Source of the DNA: Candidatus Hydrogenedentota bacterium | Lineage (GTDB): Bacteria > Hydrogenedentota > Hydrogenedentia > Hydrogenedentales > SLHB01 | Direction: 5' to 3' | Assembly: GCA_016934125.1 (NCBI GenBank) | Contig: JAFGTL010000165.1 | Coordinates: 1-7,728, forward strand | DNA: 7,728 bases | In this document: piece after piece, positions 5,821 through 7,728 of the stretch | Numbering within the stretch: position 1 is the stretch's first letter | Layout of the letters: each line of letters opens with the position of its first letter | The notes under the pieces: generated by a model | Database searches by the model: none | What the model saw: only the letters and a program-made list of their open reading frames with translations | Told to the model about the DNA's origin: nothing | Made by a program: the position numbers and the translations under genes

Positions 5821-6882
5821 GTGGCGGCGCGCATCACCATCATCATCCCGGCATTCAACCAACTCGAATACTGCCGCCAGTGCGTCATCTCCCTCGTGGC
5901 CAACACCCGCTTGCCCTACAGTCTCGTTCTCGTCGACAACGGCTCGACAGACGGCGTCGGCGAGTACTTCGACCGCGTGGAGGGGGCGTCGGCCATTCAT
6001 GCCGGCCGGAATCGCGGATTTGCAGGCGGCGTCAACCTCGGCCTGGCCCAGGCCGAGGGGCATGTCGTCGTGCTGAACAGCGATACGCTGCTCCCGCGGG
6101 GGTGGCTGGGCCGGCTCGTGGCCGCCCTCGAGCGCACGCCGGACGCGGGCATGGTGGGCCCCATGACGAACTACGCGTCCGGGCCGCAGCAGATCGACGG
6201 ACTCGATTTCGCCTCCCTCGACGAGATCTCCGCGTATGCGGACGGCTTGGCCGAACGCAACCAGGGGCAATTGATCCGCACGGATCGACTGGTGGGGTTC
6301 TGCCTGCTCATTCGCGACGCCGCCTTCGAGCGCGTGGGCCTCTTCGACGAGTCCTTTGGCATCGGCAACTACGAGGACGACGACTACGGCCTGCGCGTGC
6401 GCAGGGCCGGCTATAGCCTGTGTATCGCCCAGGATGCCTTCGTCTTCCACTATGGAAACCGCACGTTTCTGGGCATGGGCATGACGGATGAGCGGTGGGA
6501 CGGGCTCCTCAAGGAGAACCGGGGACGATTCCTCGAGAAGTGGAACCTGCGTCCCGAGGCGCGGGCCGACGCGGCCCAGGAGAGCCGCCGGCTCAACGGG
6601 CAGGCCCGGCAGGCCCTGGACGCGGGCGACGCGCCCGGGGCGATCCGCCTGCTGAAGGAGGCCATTGAAGCCTGCCCCGGCCTCGAACTGAACTACAATG
6701 ATCTGGGCGCTGTCTTGTGGCAGATGGAGGAACGCGAACGGGCCTACGAACACTTCGCCCGGGCCGTCCGGCTGAATCCGGCGTACGCCGAGGCGCGGGA
6801 CAACCTGCGCGACGCCGGCCGCGCCCTGGGCAGGGAAGACGAGGCCGAGTCGCTGTTGAACCGGCCGGAGAGCGACGCATGA
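5821..6882 (+). CDS. Family 2 glycosyltransferase with C-terminal TPR repeats
   Basis: The start is taken as GTG 5821, 4 bases after the formyltransferase stop, because the GT fold begins at once (RITIIIPAFNQ). In-frame sequence further upstream shows no family similarity. A G-run at 5810-5813 is a weak Shine-Dalgarno. The protein has 353 residues. Residues 4-245 form a GT-A domain of the GT2 type that transfers sugars from nucleotide donors: LVDNGSTDG at 37-45, RNRGFAGGVNLGL at 63-75, the DXD-equivalent LNSDT at 85-89, VGFCLLIRD at 158-166 with GLFDESFGIGNYEDDDYGLR at 173-192 (acceptor and base region), and FHYGNRTF at 209-216. This pattern is seen in rhamnosyltransferase-like and O-antigen-type enzymes. 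Residues about 255-345 contain two TPR-like helical pairs (LDAGDAPGAIRLLKEAIEACP; ERAYEHFARAVRLNPAYAEA), probably for protein contacts. No membrane segment is seen, so it is likely a cytoplasmic enzyme. Donor and acceptor cannot be read from the sequence. Confidence 0.9.
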   Translation: MAARITIIIPAFNQLEYCRQCVISLVANTRLPYSLVLVDNGSTDGVGEYFDRVEGASAIHAGRNRGFAGGVNLGLAQAEGHVVVLNSDTLLPRGWLGRLVAALERTPDAGMVGPMTNYASGPQQIDGLDFASLDEISAYADGLAERNQGQLIRTDRLVGFCLLIRDAAFERVGLFDESFGIGNYEDDDYGLRVRRAGYSLCIAQDAFVFHYGNRTFLGMGMTDERWDGLLKENRGRFLEKWNLRPEARADAAQESRRLNGQARQALDAGDAPGAIRLLKEAIEACPGLELNYNDLGAVLWQMEERERAYEHFARAVRLNPAYAEARDNLRDAGRALGREDEAESLLNRPESDA

Positions 6883-7484
6883 AGATCGAGATCCGCGAAT
6901 ACCGAGACGAAGATCGCGATGAATGGATGCGCACGCACGCCATTATTCTGAGCATCTCGCACGCATGGAACTACACGATCCAGGAACGGCCCTCGTACGA
7001 CGGATACGAAGCCACCCGGCTCGTGGCCCTTGCCGACGGCAACATCGTCGGCCTGACGGATGTGCAGTACGACAACACGCCGGGCGAGATCTGCGCCCGC
7101 AAAGACAGCCGCGGCGGCTATGTGCTCGAGTTCGGCCGGCTGCCTGAATACGCCGGGCTCGGCCTGGGCAGACTCCTCATTGACGCCACCATCGAGGACG
7201 CCAAGCGCAAGGGGTTCCACCGGCTCGAGTACTGGACGCAGGAACGGAAGGCCCAGCGCTACTACCGCCGGCTGGGCATGCCCGAGATCGGGCGCCACTA
7301 CCGGTTTCGCATGCGGGCGCCCGATTCCGTCAAGGAGATCCTCAACAAGGACGCCATCGGCATCGAGTACATTTACGGCGCGTGCCTGCCCGAGGAATGG
7401 CCGTTGGTGAAGGAGAAGTACGACATCGTGACGAAGGCCCCCCTCGAACCGCATCTGTGCGTCGGATACGAGATCCGGTTCTAA
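6879..7484 (+). CDS. GNAT-family N-acetyltransferase
   Basis: This 201-residue protein starts at ATG 6879, inside the ATGA overlap with the stop of the glycosyltransferase gene, with GGAGAG at 6867-6872 six bases upstream. It has a GNAT fold: an IREYRDEDRDEW N-terminal strand-helix, VALADGNIVGLTDVQYD (49-65) as the central strands, and motif A at about 82-112 (VLEFGRLPEYAGLGLGRLLI, then a helix). The G-L-G-L-G stretch there corresponds to the acetyl-CoA pyrophosphate loop. RLEYWTQERKAQRYYRRLGM at 115-134 is the usual motif B strand and helix with Tyr128/Tyr129. These enzymes move acetyl from acetyl-CoA to an amine of a small molecule, sugar or protein; the substrate is unknown. Residues about 140-201 extend beyond the minimal fold and may shape the substrate site. 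The gene is the last of the operon. Its TAA overlaps the stop of the opposing PHP gene. Confidence 0.88.
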   Translation: MKIEIREYRDEDRDEWMRTHAIILSISHAWNYTIQERPSYDGYEATRLVALADGNIVGLTDVQYDNTPGEICARKDSRGGYVLEFGRLPEYAGLGLGRLLIDATIEDAKRKGFHRLEYWTQERKAQRYYRRLGMPEIGRHYRFRMRAPDSVKEILNKDAIGIEYIYGACLPEEWPLVKEKYDIVTKAPLEPHLCVGYEIRF

Positions 7485-7728
7485 GGCTGTCGCGCTGCCA
7501 AGGCGGCCTCGATCCGCTCGAAATGCGCGTAAGGCACGCGCACCTTGCCCATCTCGGGATCGTGCTTGGCGGTGCCGTGGCAGTCGGAACCCCCGGCCAT
7601 GAGGAGGCCGCGCTCTCCGGCCAGTTTCGCGAAGGCATCCGTCTGCCCGGGCGTGTGCTTGGTGTGGTATACCTCGATGCCGTCGAAGGGGAGTTCGTCG
7701 AGCAGTTCCGGCAGGCGTTTCTTGAACG
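7481..7728 (-). CDS. PHP-domain metal-dependent phosphoesterase, C-terminal part
   Basis: Only the last 81 residues are inside the window; the start lies beyond base 7728. Read on the minus strand the frame runs to TAG at 7483-7481. GIEVYHTKHTPGQTDAF followed by LLMAGGSDCHG is typical of the C-terminal part of PHP domains of the TrpH/YciV type. There the Asp and His of GSDCH (fragment residues 48 and 50) bind the catalytic metals. Family members hydrolyse phosphoesters, for example 3',5'-nucleotide bisphosphates or 5' ends of short RNAs. The fragment then has EMGKVRVPY and a closing ERIEAALAAR helix. Substrate and exact subfamily cannot be decided from the fragment. It is convergent with the GNAT gene. 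Confidence 0.85.
   Translation of the reverse strand, partial: FKKRLPELLDELPFDGIEVYHTKHTPGQTDAFAKLAGERGLLMAGGSDCHGTAKHDPEMGKVRVPYAHFERIEAALAARQP

Noticed and set aside
5791..6753. Long - strand open frame (320 codons) opposite the GT2 gene
   Set aside because: Shadow frame with no motifs; the + strand encodes DNGSTDG, NSD and other GT2 signatures across the same span.
6717..6878. Upstream extension of the GNAT gene to an in-frame ATG at 6717
   Set aside because: The extra 54 residues are Arg/Gly/Pro-rich out-of-frame translation of the GT2 TPR region; ATG 6879 has GGAGAG at proper spacing and an ATGA overlap.
7342..7638. A 98-codon - strand frame starting with ATG at 7638
   Set aside because: It is a different frame from the PHP gene, overlaps the GNAT gene and has Ser/Arg/Pro-rich composition. 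The frame ending at 7481 encodes the GSDCHG metal site.

Overview
The window is GC-rich bacterial DNA (by eye about two thirds G+C) with densely packed genes. Four genes are ordinary bacterial families that can be named with confidence: D-aminoacyl-tRNA deacylase, an asparagine-synthetase-like protein, a formyltransferase and a family 2 glycosyltransferase. The left end holds large LamG/fibronectin/sialidase-like and kelch-propeller proteins. These are typical of free-living bacteria with large secretomes, such as Planctomycetota, Verrucomicrobiota, Lentisphaerota or Hydrogenedentota-like lineages. That placement is an impression, because no rRNA or lineage-specific marker is present.

Left region (1-2571): two genes converge with only 6 bases between their stop codons. 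On the + strand is the 3' part of a multidomain protein: the end of a LamG-like domain, an Fn3-like domain and a sialidase/BNR-type propeller with Asp boxes. On the - strand is a secreted six-bladed kelch-type propeller with a clear signal peptide and a strong Shine-Dalgarno sequence. Both look extracytoplasmic and glycan- or surface-related.

Divergent promoter region (2572-2690): a good sigma70-type promoter (TTGACG, 17-base spacer, TGA-TAGACT) points right. A weaker candidate points left towards the kelch gene.

Right region (2691-7484): a tight five-gene + strand operon of dtd, a divergent asparagine-synthetase-like gene, a formyltransferase-like gene, GT2-TPR and a GNAT acetyltransferase. 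Junctions are 1-base overlap, 4-base gap, 4-base gap and 4-base overlap, so co-transcription and translational coupling are likely. dtd is a housekeeping tRNA-proofreading enzyme. The next four can be read as amido-transfer or ligation, N-formylation, glycosyl transfer and N-acetylation, a set that resembles enzymes decorating amino- or uronic-acid sugars in surface glycans. This pathway reading is inference. Fmt-like and AsnB-like proteins in such a setting need not do their housekeeping reactions.

Right edge (7481-7728): the 3' end of a - strand PHP-domain metallohydrolase, whose stop codon interlocks with the stop of the GNAT gene. I saw no RNA genes, insertion sequences, CRISPR arrays or clear intrinsic terminators, and no gene-free stretch exceeds 300 bases.
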